Positions 1 to 11,247 of a stretch of DNA of 64,000 bases are shown in pieces (the stretch's first letter is position 1; each line of letters begins with the position of its first letter). Origin of the DNA: Aquincola tertiaricarbonis (GTDB taxonomy: Bacteria > Pseudomonadota > Gammaproteobacteria > Burkholderiales > Burkholderiaceae_C); assembly GCF_023573145.1 (NCBI RefSeq), contig NZ_CP097636.1, forward strand, positions 3,720,001 to 3,784,000, written 5' to 3'. The notes beneath the pieces are model-generated. The model was not told the DNA's origin. It made no database searches and worked only from the letters and a program-made list of their open reading frames with translations. The translations under genes were made by a program, and so were the position numbers.

Positions 1-833
1 AACGAGCGGTTCATCGCCTTGCACATGATGTAGCTCAGGATGGCGCCCGAGCTGCCCACCAGCGAGCCGGCGATGATCAGCATGCTGTTGTTGAGGCTGA
101 AGCCGATGCCCGCCGCCGCCCAGCCCGAGTAGCTGTTCAGCATGCTCACCACCACCGGCATGTCGGCCCCGCCGATGGGGATGATGAGCAGCACGCCCAG
201 CACGAAGCCCAGCACGATGACGGCGGTGATGTCCAGGCTGCTCTGCGAGTGCCAGAAGCCGAAGACGAAGAAGGCCGCCGCCAGGCCCAGCACCAGGTTG
301 AGGATGTGCTGGCCGGTGAACTGCACCGGCGCGCCCTGGAACAGGCGGAACTTGTACTTGCCGCTGAGCTTGCCGAAGGCGATGACCGAGCCGCTGAAGG
401 TGACGGCGCCGATGAAGGCGCCCAGCGCCAGCTCGATGCGGTTGCCGCCGGGGATGGGGTCGCCCTTGAGCGCGATGCCGAAGGCATGCGGCTCGATGAC
501 CGCGGCGGCAGCGATGAACACCGCGGCCAGGCCGATCATGCTGTGCATGAAGGCCACCAGCTCGGGCATCTTGGTCATCTCCACGCGCTTGGCCATCACG
601 GCGCCGGCGCTGCCGCCGACGAGCAGGCCCAGCAGCACCCAGGCCAGGCCACCGGCGCTGCCCTGGGCCAGCTTGACGATGAGCGCCGCGGTGGTGAGCA
701 CCGCGATGGTCATGCCGGCCATGCCGAACAGGTTGCCGCGGATGGAGGTGGTGGGGTGGCTCAAGCCCTTGAGCGCCTGGATGAAGCAGACGCTGGCCAC
801 CAGGTAGAGCAGGGTGACGAGGTCGAGGCTCAT
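1..833 (-). CDS. pntB: NAD(P) transhydrogenase subunit beta (partial)
   Basis: This is the membrane and NADP(H)-binding subunit of proton-translocating transhydrogenase, which uses the proton gradient to reduce NADP+ with NADH. About 277 N-terminal residues are visible, beginning MSLDLVTLLYLVAS; the C-terminal NADP-binding domain lies beyond the window. The visible part is a run of hydrophobic helices with family-typical segments such as GNLFGMAGM, HSMIGLAAV and GGADMPVVVSMLNSYSGWA. The ATG at 833-831 overlaps the stop of the preceding alpha-2 gene in an ATGA junction, so the two are translationally coupled. Identification by family resemblance is secure. Confidence 0.95.
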   Translation of the reverse strand, partial: MSLDLVTLLYLVASVCFIQALKGLSHPTTSIRGNLFGMAGMTIAVLTTAALIVKLAQGSAGGLAWVLLGLLVGGSAGAVMAKRVEMTKMPELVAFMHSMIGLAAVFIAAAAVIEPHAFGIALKGDPIPGGNRIELALGAFIGAVTFSGSVIAFGKLSGKYKFRLFQGAPVQFTGQHILNLVLGLAAAFFVFGFWHSQSSLDITAVIVLGFVLGVLLIIPIGGADMPVVVSMLNSYSGWAAAGIGFSLNNSMLIIAGSLVGSSGAILSYIMCKAMNRS

Positions 834-1147
834 GCACCCTCCTTCTTGGCGGCCGGGCGGTCCTTCTTCTTGAACATCTCCAGCATGCGCCGGGTGACGA
901 GGAAGCCGCCGAAGACGTTGACCGCGGCCAGGGCCACGGCCAGCACGCCGAAGATCTTGGCCGAGGCGCCTTCGGTGAGCGCGGCCGCCAGCATGGCACC
1001 CACGATGACGATGGCGCTGATGGCGTTGGTCACGGCCATCAGCGGCGTGTGCAGCGCGGGCGTGACGGTCCACACCACGTGGTAGCCCACGTAGATGGCC
1101 AGCACGAAGATGATGAGGTTGGTGACGGTGTGCGAAACGATGTCCAT
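830..1147 (-). CDS. pntA2: NAD(P) transhydrogenase subunit alpha part 2 (membrane part)
   Basis: This small protein of 105 residues supplies the transmembrane helices of the alpha subunit, which are fused to the NAD-binding domain in E. coli but separate here as in many alpha- and betaproteobacteria. The sequence starts MDIVSHTVTNLIIFVLAIYV, contains three to four hydrophobic segments and ends in a charged tail (KKKDRPAAKKEGA). It sits between the alpha-1 gene (14-base gap) and pntB (4-base overlap), in the usual order alpha1-alpha2-beta of a three-subunit enzyme. Confidence 0.93.
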   Translation of the reverse strand: MDIVSHTVTNLIIFVLAIYVGYHVVWTVTPALHTPLMAVTNAISAIVIVGAMLAAALTEGASAKIFGVLAVALAAVNVFGGFLVTRRMLEMFKKKDRPAAKKEGA

Positions 1148-1161
1148 GAGGGTCTCCGGGG

Positions 1162-2277
1162 TCAGGCGCGCTTGATCTCGCCGGCCTGGGTCATCAGGCA
1201 GGCGGCCACGATGTCGTCGTCCATCGGCACCTGGAAGCCGCCGTCCTTGGGCAGCACCAGCTTCAGGAAGTCGAGCACGTTGCGGGCGTACAGGCTGCTG
1301 GCATCGGCGGCCACCAGGGCCGGCAGGTTGGTCTCGCCCACCAGGGTGACGCCGTGCTTGACCACGGTGCGGCCGGCTTCGGTGAGCGGGCAGTTGCCGC
1401 CCGCGGGCGCGGCCAGGTCGACGACGACCGAGCCCGGCTTCATGCTGCGCACCATCTCCTCGGTCACCAGCACCGGCGCCGGCCGGCCGGGGATCAGCGC
1501 GGTGGTGATCACCACGTCGGCCTGCGCCACGCGCTTGGCCACCTCCACCTTCTGGCGCTCCAGCCAGCTGGGCGGCATCGGGCGGGCATAGCCGCCCACG
1601 CCTTCGGCCGCTTCCTTCTCCTCGGCGGTTTCATACGGCACGTCGATGAACTTGGCGCCCAGCGACTCCACCTGCTCCTTGACCGACGGCCGCACGTCGC
1701 TGGCCTCGATGACGGCGCCCAGACGCTTGGCGGTGGCGATGGCCTGCAGGCCCGCCACGCCCACGCCCAGGATGACGACGCGCGCGGCCTTGATGGTGCC
1801 GGCCGCGGTCATCAGCATCGGAAAGAGGCGCTGGTACTTGTCGGCCGCGATCATCACGGCCTTGTAGCCGGCGATGTTGGCCTGGCTGGACAGCACGTCC
1901 ATGCTCTGCGCCCGCGTGGTGCGGGGCGCGGCTTCCAGCGCAAAGCTGGTCAGGCCCGCGGCGGCCAGGCGGCCCAGCCCCTCACGGTCGAAGGGGTTGA
2001 GCATGCCCACCAGCGCGGTGCCGGGCTTCATCAGCCCCAGCTCGTCGGCCGAGGGTGAGCGCACCTTCAGCACCAGTTCGGCGCCGAAGGCGCCGGCTGC
2101 GTCGGTGGTTTCGGCCCCGGCGGCCTGGTAGGCCTCGTCGGTGGCGCTGGCGGCCACGCCGGCACCGGCCTGCACCAGCACGCGGTGGCCCTGGGCCTGG
2201 AGCTTCTTGGCCGTCTCGGGGGTGACGGCCACGCGGGTTTCCCCCGCGGCCGTCTCGAGCGGAACGCCGATGAGCAT
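1162..2277 (-). CDS. pntA1: NAD(P) transhydrogenase subunit alpha part 1 (NAD-binding)
   Basis: This 371-residue protein is the soluble NAD(H)-binding domain of transhydrogenase and belongs to the alanine dehydrogenase/PntA family. The N-terminus [20 protein letters not shown] and the glycine-rich dinucleotide fold [18 protein letters not shown] (about residues 170-190) are diagnostic. The frame stays open further upstream, but the ATG at 2277-2275 is chosen because a strong GGAGGAG ribosome site lies about 7 bases before it. It is the first gene of the three-gene operon reading out of the window. Confidence 0.94.
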   Translation of the reverse strand: MLIGVPLETAAGETRVAVTPETAKKLQAQGHRVLVQAGAGVAASATDEAYQAAGAETTDAAGAFGAELVLKVRSPSADELGLMKPGTALVGMLNPFDREGLGRLAAAGLTSFALEAAPRTTRAQSMDVLSSQANIAGYKAVMIAADKYQRLFPMLMTAAGTIKAARVVILGVGVAGLQAIATAKRLGAVIEASDVRPSVKEQVESLGAKFIDVPYETAEEKEAAEGVGGYARPMPPSWLERQKVEVAKRVAQADVVITTALIPGRPAPVLVTEEMVRSMKPGSVVVDLAAPAGGNCPLTEAGRTVVKHGVTLVGETNLPALVAADASSLYARNVLDFLKLVLPKDGGFQVPMDDDIVAACLMTQAGEIKRA

Positions 2278-2398
2278 GGGTACTTCTCCTCCAACAGTGA
2301 TGAATTGCTGGCCGCCGTTCTGCCGCGGCATGTTGCGGGGCAGCTTACACAAGTTCCCCTGCCGTCCGTGTCATGGTTCACGCGGCTACCATCCGGTC

Positions 2399-2893
2399 AT
2401 GAGTTCCCGCCGTCCCCCGATCAGCGTGACCGTGGCCGCCGTCATCGAGCACGAAGGCCGCTACCTGATGATCGAAGAGGAAACCACCGAAGGCGTGCGC
2501 CTGAACCACCCCGCCGGCCACCTGGAGCCCGGCGAATCGCCGGTGCAGGGCGCCATCCGCGAGGCGCTGGAGGAAACCGGCTGCAGCTTCGAGCCGCAGT
2601 ACCTGCTGGGGTTTTACCTCTCGCGCTTCCACCGCCCCGCCACCGGCGAGGACGTGACCTACCTGCGCATGGCCTTCGCCGGCAAGGCCAGCGAGCCCGC
2701 GCCCGGCTGGGTGCTGGACGACGGCATCCTGCGCACGGTGTGGATGACGCCCGACGAAATCCGCCGCAGCGCGGTGCCGCACCGCAGCCCGCTGCTGCTG
2801 CGCTGCCTGGACGACCACCTGGCCGGCAAGCGCTACCCGCTGGACGTGCTCACCGTGGATCCCACGGTCTTCATCCCCGAGGTCAAACGCTGA
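2399..2893 (+). CDS. nudJ: Nudix hydrolase (NudJ-like phosphatase)
   Basis: This 164-residue Nudix protein carries the complete Nudix box [20 protein letters not shown] followed by TG (about residues 40-62), including the REALEE metal-binding glutamates. E. coli NudJ, which acts on nucleoside tri/diphosphates and the thiamine intermediate HMP-PP, is also encoded directly upstream of mnmA, and that synteny supports the NudJ assignment here. The ATG at 2399 has no Shine-Dalgarno sequence, but a TACCAT hexamer lies exactly 6 bases before it, suggesting a leaderless mRNA. The exact substrate cannot be read from the sequence. Confidence 0.88.
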   Translation: MSSRRPPISVTVAAVIEHEGRYLMIEEETTEGVRLNHPAGHLEPGESPVQGAIREALEETGCSFEPQYLLGFYLSRFHRPATGEDVTYLRMAFAGKASEPAPGWVLDDGILRTVWMTPDEIRRSAVPHRSPLLLRCLDDHLAGKRYPLDVLTVDPTVFIPEVKR

Positions 2894-2919
2894 GATCGGC
2901 TGCGCGGGACAATCCGCGC

Positions 2920-4026
2920 ATGGAAACGAGGAACAAGCAGCGTGTGGTGGTGGGCCTGTCGGGCGGCGTCGACTCGGCGGTGACGGCCTGGCTGCTCAAG
3001 CAGCAGGGCTACGAGGTCGTCGGCATCTTCATGAAGAACTGGGAAGACGACGACGACAGCGAGTACTGCAGCACGCGCCAGGACTTCCTGGACGCCGCCT
3101 CGGTCGCCGACGTCATCGGCATCGAGATGGAGCACGTCAACTTCGCTGCCGAGTACAAGGACCGCGTGTTCGCCGAGTTCCTGCGCGAGTACGGCGCCGG
3201 CCGCACGCCCAATCCCGACGTGCTGTGCAACGCCGAGATCAAGTTCAAGGCCTTCCTCGACCACGCGATGCGCCTGGGCGCCGAAAAGATCGCCACCGGC
3301 CACTACGCCCGCGTGCGCGAGGTGGACGGCCGCTTCGAGCTGCTCAAGGGCCTGGACCCCGGCAAGGACCAGAGCTACTTCCTGCACCGGCTGACGCAGG
3401 CGCAGCTCAGCCGCACGCTGTTTCCGGTGGGCGAGCTGCACAAGACCGAGGTGCGCCGCATCGCCGAGCAGATCGGCCTGCCCAATGCCAAGAAGAAGGA
3501 CTCGACCGGCATCTGCTTCATCGGCGAGCGGCCGTTCCGGGAGTTCCTGAACCGCTACCTGCAGCACGCGCCCGGCCGCATCGAGGACGAGAACGGCCGC
3601 GTGGTGGGCCAGCACGTGGGCCTGAGCTTCTACACCCTGGGCCAGCGCCAGGGCCTGGGCATCGGCGGCGTCAAGTCGGCGCAGGGTCCGCAGGGCGAGC
3701 ATGCGCCCTGGTACGTGGCACGCAAGGACTTGAAGCGCAACGTGCTGGTGGTGGTGCAGGGCCACGACCACCCCTGGCTGCAATCGCCCGCGCTCAGCGC
3801 GGCCGACACCAGCTGGATCGCCGGCACGCCACCCGCACTGGCCGACTGCGCCGCCAAGACCCGCTACCGGCAAAGCGATGCGGCCTGCCGCTTCGAGCCG
3901 CGCGAGGACGGCAGCTTCGGCCTGCGCTTCGACGAGCCGCAATGGGCGGTGACGCCGGGCCAATCCGCCGTGCTGTACGACGGCGAGGTCTGTCTCGGGG
4001 GTGGCGTGATTTCCGCAGCTATGTGA
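2920..4026 (+). CDS. mnmA: tRNA-specific 2-thiouridylase MnmA
   Basis: MnmA activates U34 of Lys, Glu and Gln tRNAs with ATP and transfers sulfur to give 2-thiouridine. The 368-residue protein has the PP-loop [10 protein letters not shown] (residues 12-21) and the two catalytic cysteines, C103 in [13 protein letters not shown] and C198 in [11 protein letters not shown]. The ATG at 2920 follows GACAAT at a 6-base distance (2908-2913), with no ribosome-binding site. It lies 26 bases after the nudJ stop, so it could be co-transcribed or have its own leaderless promoter. The frame remains open upstream, but only this start gives the family N-terminus. Confidence 0.96.
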   Translation: METRNKQRVVVGLSGGVDSAVTAWLLKQQGYEVVGIFMKNWEDDDDSEYCSTRQDFLDAASVADVIGIEMEHVNFAAEYKDRVFAEFLREYGAGRTPNPDVLCNAEIKFKAFLDHAMRLGAEKIATGHYARVREVDGRFELLKGLDPGKDQSYFLHRLTQAQLSRTLFPVGELHKTEVRRIAEQIGLPNAKKKDSTGICFIGERPFREFLNRYLQHAPGRIEDENGRVVGQHVGLSFYTLGQRQGLGIGGVKSAQGPQGEHAPWYVARKDLKRNVLVVVQGHDHPWLQSPALSAADTSWIAGTPPALADCAAKTRYRQSDAACRFEPREDGSFGLRFDEPQWAVTPGQSAVLYDGEVCLGGGVISAAM

Positions 4027-4128
4027 CCTTCTTTATGCGACGAACAAATATGCTCAAGCGCAATAAGTAGTTCTTCAGCATAAAAACGCCTTTCAAAATG
4101 CGGCGCTCTCATCAGCGAGCATCCGCCC

Positions 4129-5073
4129 TTGAACTTCCAGCAGTTGCGATCCGTTCGGGAAACCGTGCGTCAGGGCTTCAACCTGACCTCGGTGGCCGAA
4201 GCCCTCCACACCTCTCAACCCGGGGTGAGCCGGCAGATCCGCGAGCTGGAGGAGGAGCTTGGCATCGAGCTCTTCGTCCGTGCCGGCAAGCGACTGACGG
4301 GCCTCACCGCACCCGGTGCCACCGTGCTGCCCATCGTCGAGCGCATGCTGATGGAGGCCGACAACCTGCGCCGCGCCGGCGACGACTTCGCCCGCGCCGG
4401 CCGCGGCACGCTCACCATCGCGGCCACCCACTCGCAGGCGCGCTACGCACTGCCCACCGCGGTGCGCGACTTCCGCGCCTCGCACCCCGACGTCACGCTG
4501 CACATGCACCAGGGCTCGCCGCAGCAGGTGGCGCAGATGCTGCTCGACGGCAGCGCCGACATCGGCGTGGCCACCGAGGCGCTGACCAAATACGACGAAC
4601 TGGTGGCCCTGCCCTGCTACCGCTGGACGCACGTGGTCATCACGCCGCCCGGCCATCCGCTGACCGAGCTGGAAACGCTGACGCTGCAAAGCGTGGCGGC
4701 CTACCCGCTGGTGACCTATGAAGCCGGCTACACCGGCCGCGGCCACATCGACGAGGCGTTCGAGCGCCATGGCCTGCAGCCGCAGGTGGTGCTGACGGCG
4801 ATGGACGCCGACGTCATCAAGACCTATGTGGAACTGGGGCTGGGCGTGGGCATCGTGGCGGCCATCGCCTACGACGAAGAACGCGACCGCCACCTGACGG
4901 CGCTGGATGCGCGGCACCTGTTTGCCGCCAACATGACCCGGCTGGCGGTGCGCCGCGGCAGCTTCCTGCGCGACTACGCCTATGCCTTCATCGAGACCTT
5001 CGCGCCGCCGCTGGGCCGCGCGGTGGTGGAACAGGCGCTGCAGTCCAGCGCCGGTTCCAGCTTCGAGATCTAG
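4129..5073 (+). CDS. cysB: CysB-family LysR-type regulator
   Basis: This 314-residue LysR-type regulator has an N-terminus (MNFQQLRSVRETVR, then a helix-turn-helix with SVAEALHTSQPGVSRQIRELE) and effector domain that match the CysB/Cbl branch, which controls sulfate assimilation using O- or N-acetylserine. There is no in-frame ATG at the right place, so the start is read as TTG at 4129, the only codon that gives the conserved first residues. The upstream 102 bases are unusually AT-rich and probably hold the promoter. The stop codon shares a CTAG palindrome (5070-5073) with the stop of the convergent gene. Confidence 0.88.
   Translation: MNFQQLRSVRETVRQGFNLTSVAEALHTSQPGVSRQIRELEEELGIELFVRAGKRLTGLTAPGATVLPIVERMLMEADNLRRAGDDFARAGRGTLTIAATHSQARYALPTAVRDFRASHPDVTLHMHQGSPQQVAQMLLDGSADIGVATEALTKYDELVALPCYRWTHVVITPPGHPLTELETLTLQSVAAYPLVTYEAGYTGRGHIDEAFERHGLQPQVVLTAMDADVIKTYVELGLGVGIVAAIAYDEERDRHLTALDARHLFAANMTRLAVRRGSFLRDYAYAFIETFAPPLGRAVVEQALQSSAGSSFEI
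5070..5073. other. Shared palindromic CTAG stop codons of two convergent genes
   Basis: Read on the plus strand TAG at 5071-5073 ends the CysB-type gene; read on the minus strand TAG at 5072-5070 ends the FeeM-like gene. The two genes therefore overlap by four bases and have no terminator space between them. Confidence 0.9.
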
Positions 5074-5822
5074 GACCGGATCGGCCGGTCGGTCGACCAG
5101 TTGGACTTCTGCAGCCGGCTGATGATGCCGGCCTCTTCCGTCAGCGAGAACGAGAACGGATAGAGCGAGCGCTCGGTGGCCGCCAGTTCCGGCTGGCCGC
5201 CGAACCGGGCGATCTGCTGCAGCGTGTAGCCGAAGTCCAGGTGCAGCAGCACCGCAGGCGCGTTGACACGGCGGTTGAGCCGCTCCGGCCCCAGCACCTT
5301 GCAACCCAGCATGCGCACGTAGTAATTGACGTGGCGGGGGTTCACCTCGATCAGCAGCGTGTCGAAGCCCTTGAACCGGTAGGCCACGATGTAGGCCACG
5401 TGGAACAGCGAGGCCAGCACCTGCTTGGCGCCAGACACCGGGTCCATCGCCAGCTTGGTGAACTCGCAGATGCGGTGGCCGTCGGCGCGCAGCTGGGCCA
5501 CTTCCGGGCCGAAGGTGTCCTCGGCGTGCAGGCCTTCCGGCCCGTCCAGCCCCACGGTGATGGTGCCGATGATCGCGTCGTGGTCGGTGGCGGTGAGGGT
5601 GATGCGGTTGGGCGTCTGGCCCTCGGGCAGGCCGGCGTTGTGATAGCCGCGCCAGGCGTAACGCCGCTTGATCAGGATGTTGGCCGAACTGCGCTGCCCA
5701 TGCGAGTTGGCGCCCCGGATCTTGAACAACCGGGGTCGGGCCGCATCCGGCTCCACGTCGGTCGCGGCCATCCGATGCGGCTGGAATGTCGCGCCGATGA
5801 TCGTGTTCGACGCCTCTGTCAT
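5070..5822 (-). CDS. FeeM-like N-acyl amino acid synthase (GNAT-fold)
   Basis: This 250-residue protein resembles the FeeM/N-acyl amino acid synthase family, relatives of acyl-homoserine-lactone synthases that transfer a long acyl chain from acyl-ACP to an amino acid. Typical segments are IGTITVGLDGPEGLHAED, CEFTKLAMDP, LASLFHVAYIVAYR and EVNPRHVNYYVRMLGCKVLG (residues ~95-205), with a hydrophobic C-terminal AVLLHLDFGY. The start is the ATG at 5822; an upstream TTG would add 24 unlikely residues. It converges on cysB with a shared CTAG stop and diverges from the CPBP protease gene. The acyl donor and amino acid are unknown; a generic GNAT acetyltransferase is the alternative. Confidence 0.72.
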   Translation of the reverse strand: MTEASNTIIGATFQPHRMAATDVEPDAARPRLFKIRGANSHGQRSSANILIKRRYAWRGYHNAGLPEGQTPNRITLTATDHDAIIGTITVGLDGPEGLHAEDTFGPEVAQLRADGHRICEFTKLAMDPVSGAKQVLASLFHVAYIVAYRFKGFDTLLIEVNPRHVNYYVRMLGCKVLGPERLNRRVNAPAVLLHLDFGYTLQQIARFGGQPELAATERSLYPFSFSLTEEAGIISRLQKSNWSTDRPIRS

Positions 5823-6180
5823 GCCGGGTCTCAAGTTCACACCCCCCACCCCTGTTGGTCTCTTGTGCGAATTCTGACCGGTGCCCAGCCACAAAGCTGT
5901 AGCAAGAGTTGAGGAACGCGGATCAGAAATCGTCGTCTGCTTGTGCGAAAGATTCCACGAATGTGGTCTCCGCGCTGCGTTGTGGTGCGCTTTGCCTGCG
6001 CATTCTGCCCTTGTAACAACCGCCCCCGCGCTGAAATCTCAGACACGTTCGGTTGCAAATCAGCAGCAAGAATTGGCACTCCCCGGCCAGGTTCCATGCG
6101 CGACCCCACCGATTCGCGCGGCGCGGCCTGTCACACCCGCCCGGGATACTCGGACGATACGAGCCCCTTTAGACAGGATC
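5823..6180. other. Divergent intergenic region, 358 bp, no gene seen
   Basis: This is the longest stretch without a convincing gene. It separates the FeeM-like gene (minus) from the CPBP protease gene (plus) and must carry both promoters. It is less GC-rich than its surroundings, especially 5880-6075. No tRNA, intrinsic terminator or long palindrome was recognised. The short open frames that cross it have no family features. Confidence 0.5.
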
Positions 6181-6849
6181 ATGACTTTCAGCCGTGCCGC
6201 GATCGCGCGGATCGCCCCTTTTGCGCTGTTCATGGCGCTGCTGGCCCTGCGGGGCGCGCTGCCCGCGGACGCCTCCTTCGACCCGCGCTGGGTGTATGGC
6301 GTCACGGTCGTCGCCGTCGGCGGCCTGCTGTGGTACTTCCGCAGCGAGTACGGCGAGCTGGCGCGCCAGACGCTGCCCGACGCCCGGCAGTGGCTGCTGG
6401 CCGTGGGCACCGGCCTGGCCGTCTTCCTGCTCTGGATACAGCTGGATGCACCGTGGATGCAGCTGGGCCAGCCCAGCGCCACCTTCGTGCCGCTGACCGC
6501 TGCCGGCGGCCTGGACTGGCCGCTGATCGTGATGCGCTGGGTGGGCGCGGCGCTGCTGGTGCCGGTGATGGAGGAGCTGTTCTGGCGCAGCTACCTGATG
6601 CGCTGGCTGGCGCGCCCGCAGTTCGAGGCGGTGGACCCGGCCCACGTGGGCATCAAGGCCATCGTGCTGTCCACCTTCGTGTTCATGCTGGCGCACACCT
6701 TGTGGCTGGCCGCCATCGTGGCCGGCCTGGCCTATGCGCTGCTGTACGTGCGCACCGGCAAGCTGTGGGTGCCGGTGATCGCCCATGCCGTCACCAACGG
6801 CGTGCTCGGCATCTGGGTGGTGGCCACCGGGCAGTGGCAGTTTTGGTAG
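6181..6849 (+). CDS. CPBP/CAAX-type intramembrane protease
   Basis: This 222-residue membrane protein has about six to seven hydrophobic segments. The CPBP (Abi/CAAX protease) signature is present: MEELFWRSYLMRWL supplies the EExxxR motif (about residue 130), FVFMLAHTLW and IAHAVTNGVLG supply the two histidine motifs. Related 'CAAX prenyl protease-related' proteins are often encoded in exosortase/PEP-CTERM exopolysaccharide loci, and a PEP-CTERM protein is encoded 8 kb away (14816-15394). No exosortase gene lies in this window, so that link is only suggestive. The substrate is unknown. Confidence 0.82.
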   Translation: MTFSRAAIARIAPFALFMALLALRGALPADASFDPRWVYGVTVVAVGGLLWYFRSEYGELARQTLPDARQWLLAVGTGLAVFLLWIQLDAPWMQLGQPSATFVPLTAAGGLDWPLIVMRWVGAALLVPVMEELFWRSYLMRWLARPQFEAVDPAHVGIKAIVLSTFVFMLAHTLWLAAIVAGLAYALLYVRTGKLWVPVIAHAVTNGVLGIWVVATGQWQFW

Positions 6850-6859
6850 GCGGTCGGCG

Positions 6860-9072
<2,213 letters not shown>

Positions 9073-9124
9073 GGGCTGCAGGCTTCACCGGCCTGTAGAG
9101 AGTGCGTGGCGGCACAATTGTTCC

Positions 9125-11200
9125 ATGCCCCCAGCCGCCGAACGTGCGACGAAAGAGACAGCCCCACGCGCGGCCCCGGCGCTGTCGGCGCCGCAGCGGG
9201 CCCTGCACAAGCTGGGCCTGAAGCGCGACATCGACCTGGCGCTGCACCTGCCGCTGCGCTACGAGGACGAAACCCGCAACATCCCCATCGGCCAGGCCCG
9301 CGAGGGCGGCACCGTGCAGGTGGAAGGCGTGGTGCTGGACCACCGCGTGGAAACCCGCCCGCGCCGCCAGCTGGTGGTGCGCATCGCCGACGACAGCGGC
9401 GAGCTGACGCTGCGCTTCCTGCACTTCTACCCCTCGCAGCAGAAGGCCATGCCGGTGGGCCAGCGGGTGCGGGTGCGCGGCGAGCTGCGGGTGGGCTTCT
9501 TCGGCAAGGAGATGGTGCACCCCGCGGTGAAGGCCGTGACCGAGGACACCCCGCTGGCGCAGGCGATGACGCCGGTGTACCCGGCCAGCGCGCAGCTGCC
9601 GCAGGCCTACCTGCGCAAGGCGGTGGCCGGCGGCCTGCAGCGCGCCGCGCTGGGCGAGGTGCTGCCCCCCGAGGTGCTGCCGCCCGGCCTGCCCACGCTC
9701 AAGCAGGCGCTGCAGCTGTTGCACCACCCGACGCCGCAGACGCCCATCGCCGCCCTGGAAGACCGCAGCCATCCCGCGTGGGAACGGCTGAAGTTCGAGG
9801 AGCTGCTGGCCCAGCAGCTGAGCCAGCTCGAAGCCAAACGCGAGCGCGCCCGGCTGCAGGCGCCCGCCTTGAAGGCCGAGCCCGGCGGCCTGCCCGAGCA
9901 GCTGCTGGCGGCGCTGCCCTTCAGCCTCACCGGTGCGCAGCACCGGGTGTGCGAAGAGATCGCCGCCGACCTGGCCCGGCCGCAGCCCATGCACCGGCTG
10001 CTGCAGGGCGACGTGGGTTCGGGCAAGACCGTCGTGGCCGCGCTGGCGGCGGCAGTGGCCATCGGCGCCGGCTGGCAGTGCGCGCTGATGGCGCCCACCG
10101 AGCTGCTGGCCGAGCAGCACTTCCGCAAGCTGGTGCAGTGGCTGGAACCGTTGGGTATCCGTGTGGCCTGGCTGAGCGGCAGCCGCAAGGGCAAGGCGCG
10201 GCAGCAGATGGTGGACATGGTGGCCTCCGGCGAAGCCGGGCTGGTGGTGGGCACCCATGCCGTCATCCAGCAGGACGTGAACTTCCATCGCCTGGGCCTG
10301 GCCATCGTCGACGAGCAGCACCGCTTCGGCGTGGCGCAGCGGCTGGCGCTGCGCTCCAAGCTGGAAGCCAGCACGCTGGAGCCGCACCTGCTGATGATGA
10401 GCGCCACGCCCATCCCGCGCACGCTGGCGATGACCTACTTCGCCGATCTGGCGGTGAGCACCATCGACGAGCTGCCGCCCGGCCGCACGCCGGTGCTGAC
10501 CAAGGTGTTCGCCGACGGCCGGCGCGACGAGGTCATCGCCCGCATCGCCGACGAGGTGGAGGCCGGCCGCCAGGTGTACTGGGTGTGCCCGCTGATCGAG
10601 GAGTCAGAGGCGCTGGACCTGCGCAACGCCACCGAAACCCATGCCGAGCTGTGCGCCGCCCTGCCCGGCCGCAGCGTGGGCCTGCTGCACGGCCGCATGC
10701 CGGCGGCCGACAAGGCGGCGGTGATGGCCGAGTTCAGCGCCGGCCGCATGCAGGTGCTGGTGGCCACCACCGTCATCGAGGTGGGCGTGGACGTGCCCAA
10801 TGCCAGCCTGATGGTGATCGAGCATGCCGAGCGCTTCGGCCTGTCGCAGCTGCACCAGCTGCGCGGCCGGGTGGGCCGCGGCGCGGTGGCCAGCATCTGC
10901 GTGCTGCTGTACACCGGGCCGCTGTCGCCGTCGGGAAAGGCGCGGCTCAAGGCCATGGCCGGCACCAACGACGGTTTCGAGATCGCGCGGCTGGACCTGG
11001 AGATCCGCGGCCCCGGCGAATTCATGGGCGCCCGCCAGAGCGGCGACGCGCTGCTGCGCTTTGCCGACCTGGCGCAGGACGCGCCGCTGCTGGAGCAGGC
11101 GCGCGAAGCCGCCGCGGTGCTGTTCAGCCGCCACCCTGCCGCCGCCCGAGCCCACCTGGAACGCTGGCTGGCCACCCGCGCCGAGTACCTGAAGGCCTGA
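9125..11200 (+). CDS. recG: ATP-dependent DNA helicase RecG
   Basis: RecG remodels stalled replication forks and branched DNA. The 691-residue protein has an N-terminal wedge/OB domain (VQVEGVVLDHRVETRPRRQL), Walker A GDVGSGKTVVA (about residue 298), the DEQH box AIVDEQHRFGV, SATPIPRTLA, and the C-terminal TRG region (QLRGRVGRG). The ATG at 9125 has CACAAT exactly 6 bases upstream and no ribosome-binding site. The oxyR gene follows 47 bases downstream, a common betaproteobacterial order. Confidence 0.96.
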   Translation: MPPAAERATKETAPRAAPALSAPQRALHKLGLKRDIDLALHLPLRYEDETRNIPIGQAREGGTVQVEGVVLDHRVETRPRRQLVVRIADDSGELTLRFLHFYPSQQKAMPVGQRVRVRGELRVGFFGKEMVHPAVKAVTEDTPLAQAMTPVYPASAQLPQAYLRKAVAGGLQRAALGEVLPPEVLPPGLPTLKQALQLLHHPTPQTPIAALEDRSHPAWERLKFEELLAQQLSQLEAKRERARLQAPALKAEPGGLPEQLLAALPFSLTGAQHRVCEEIAADLARPQPMHRLLQGDVGSGKTVVAALAAAVAIGAGWQCALMAPTELLAEQHFRKLVQWLEPLGIRVAWLSGSRKGKARQQMVDMVASGEAGLVVGTHAVIQQDVNFHRLGLAIVDEQHRFGVAQRLALRSKLEASTLEPHLLMMSATPIPRTLAMTYFADLAVSTIDELPPGRTPVLTKVFADGRRDEVIARIADEVEAGRQVYWVCPLIEESEALDLRNATETHAELCAALPGRSVGLLHGRMPAADKAAVMAEFSAGRMQVLVATTVIEVGVDVPNASLMVIEHAERFGLSQLHQLRGRVGRGAVASICVLLYTGPLSPSGKARLKAMAGTNDGFEIARLDLEIRGPGEFMGARQSGDALLRFADLAQDAPLLEQAREAAAVLFSRHPAAARAHLERWLATRAEYLKA

Positions 11201-11211
11201 TCCCGGGCCCG

Positions 11212-11241
11212 GTGACAGGTGGGCTTGCATTTGCCGACAAT
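11212..11241 (+). promoter_or_regulatory. Candidate oxyR promoter
   Basis: A GTGACA hexamer (11212-11217) and a GACAAT hexamer (11236-11241) are separated by 18 bases, and the oxyR ATG follows 6 bases later. This resembles a sigma-70 promoter whose transcript would begin at or next to the start codon. The match is partial (5/6 and 4/6) and no experiment supports it. Confidence 0.45.
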
Positions 11242-11247
11242 GCGGGC

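Noticed and set aside
2185..2919. Upstream extension of MnmA by 245 codons
   Set aside because: The added residues are a shifted reading of nudJ; the MnmA family starts at [16 protein letters not shown].
6040..6120. TTGGCACTCC near 6076 as a sigma-54 promoter
   Set aside because: The GG and GC elements do not have the required spacing: the -12 part is missing.
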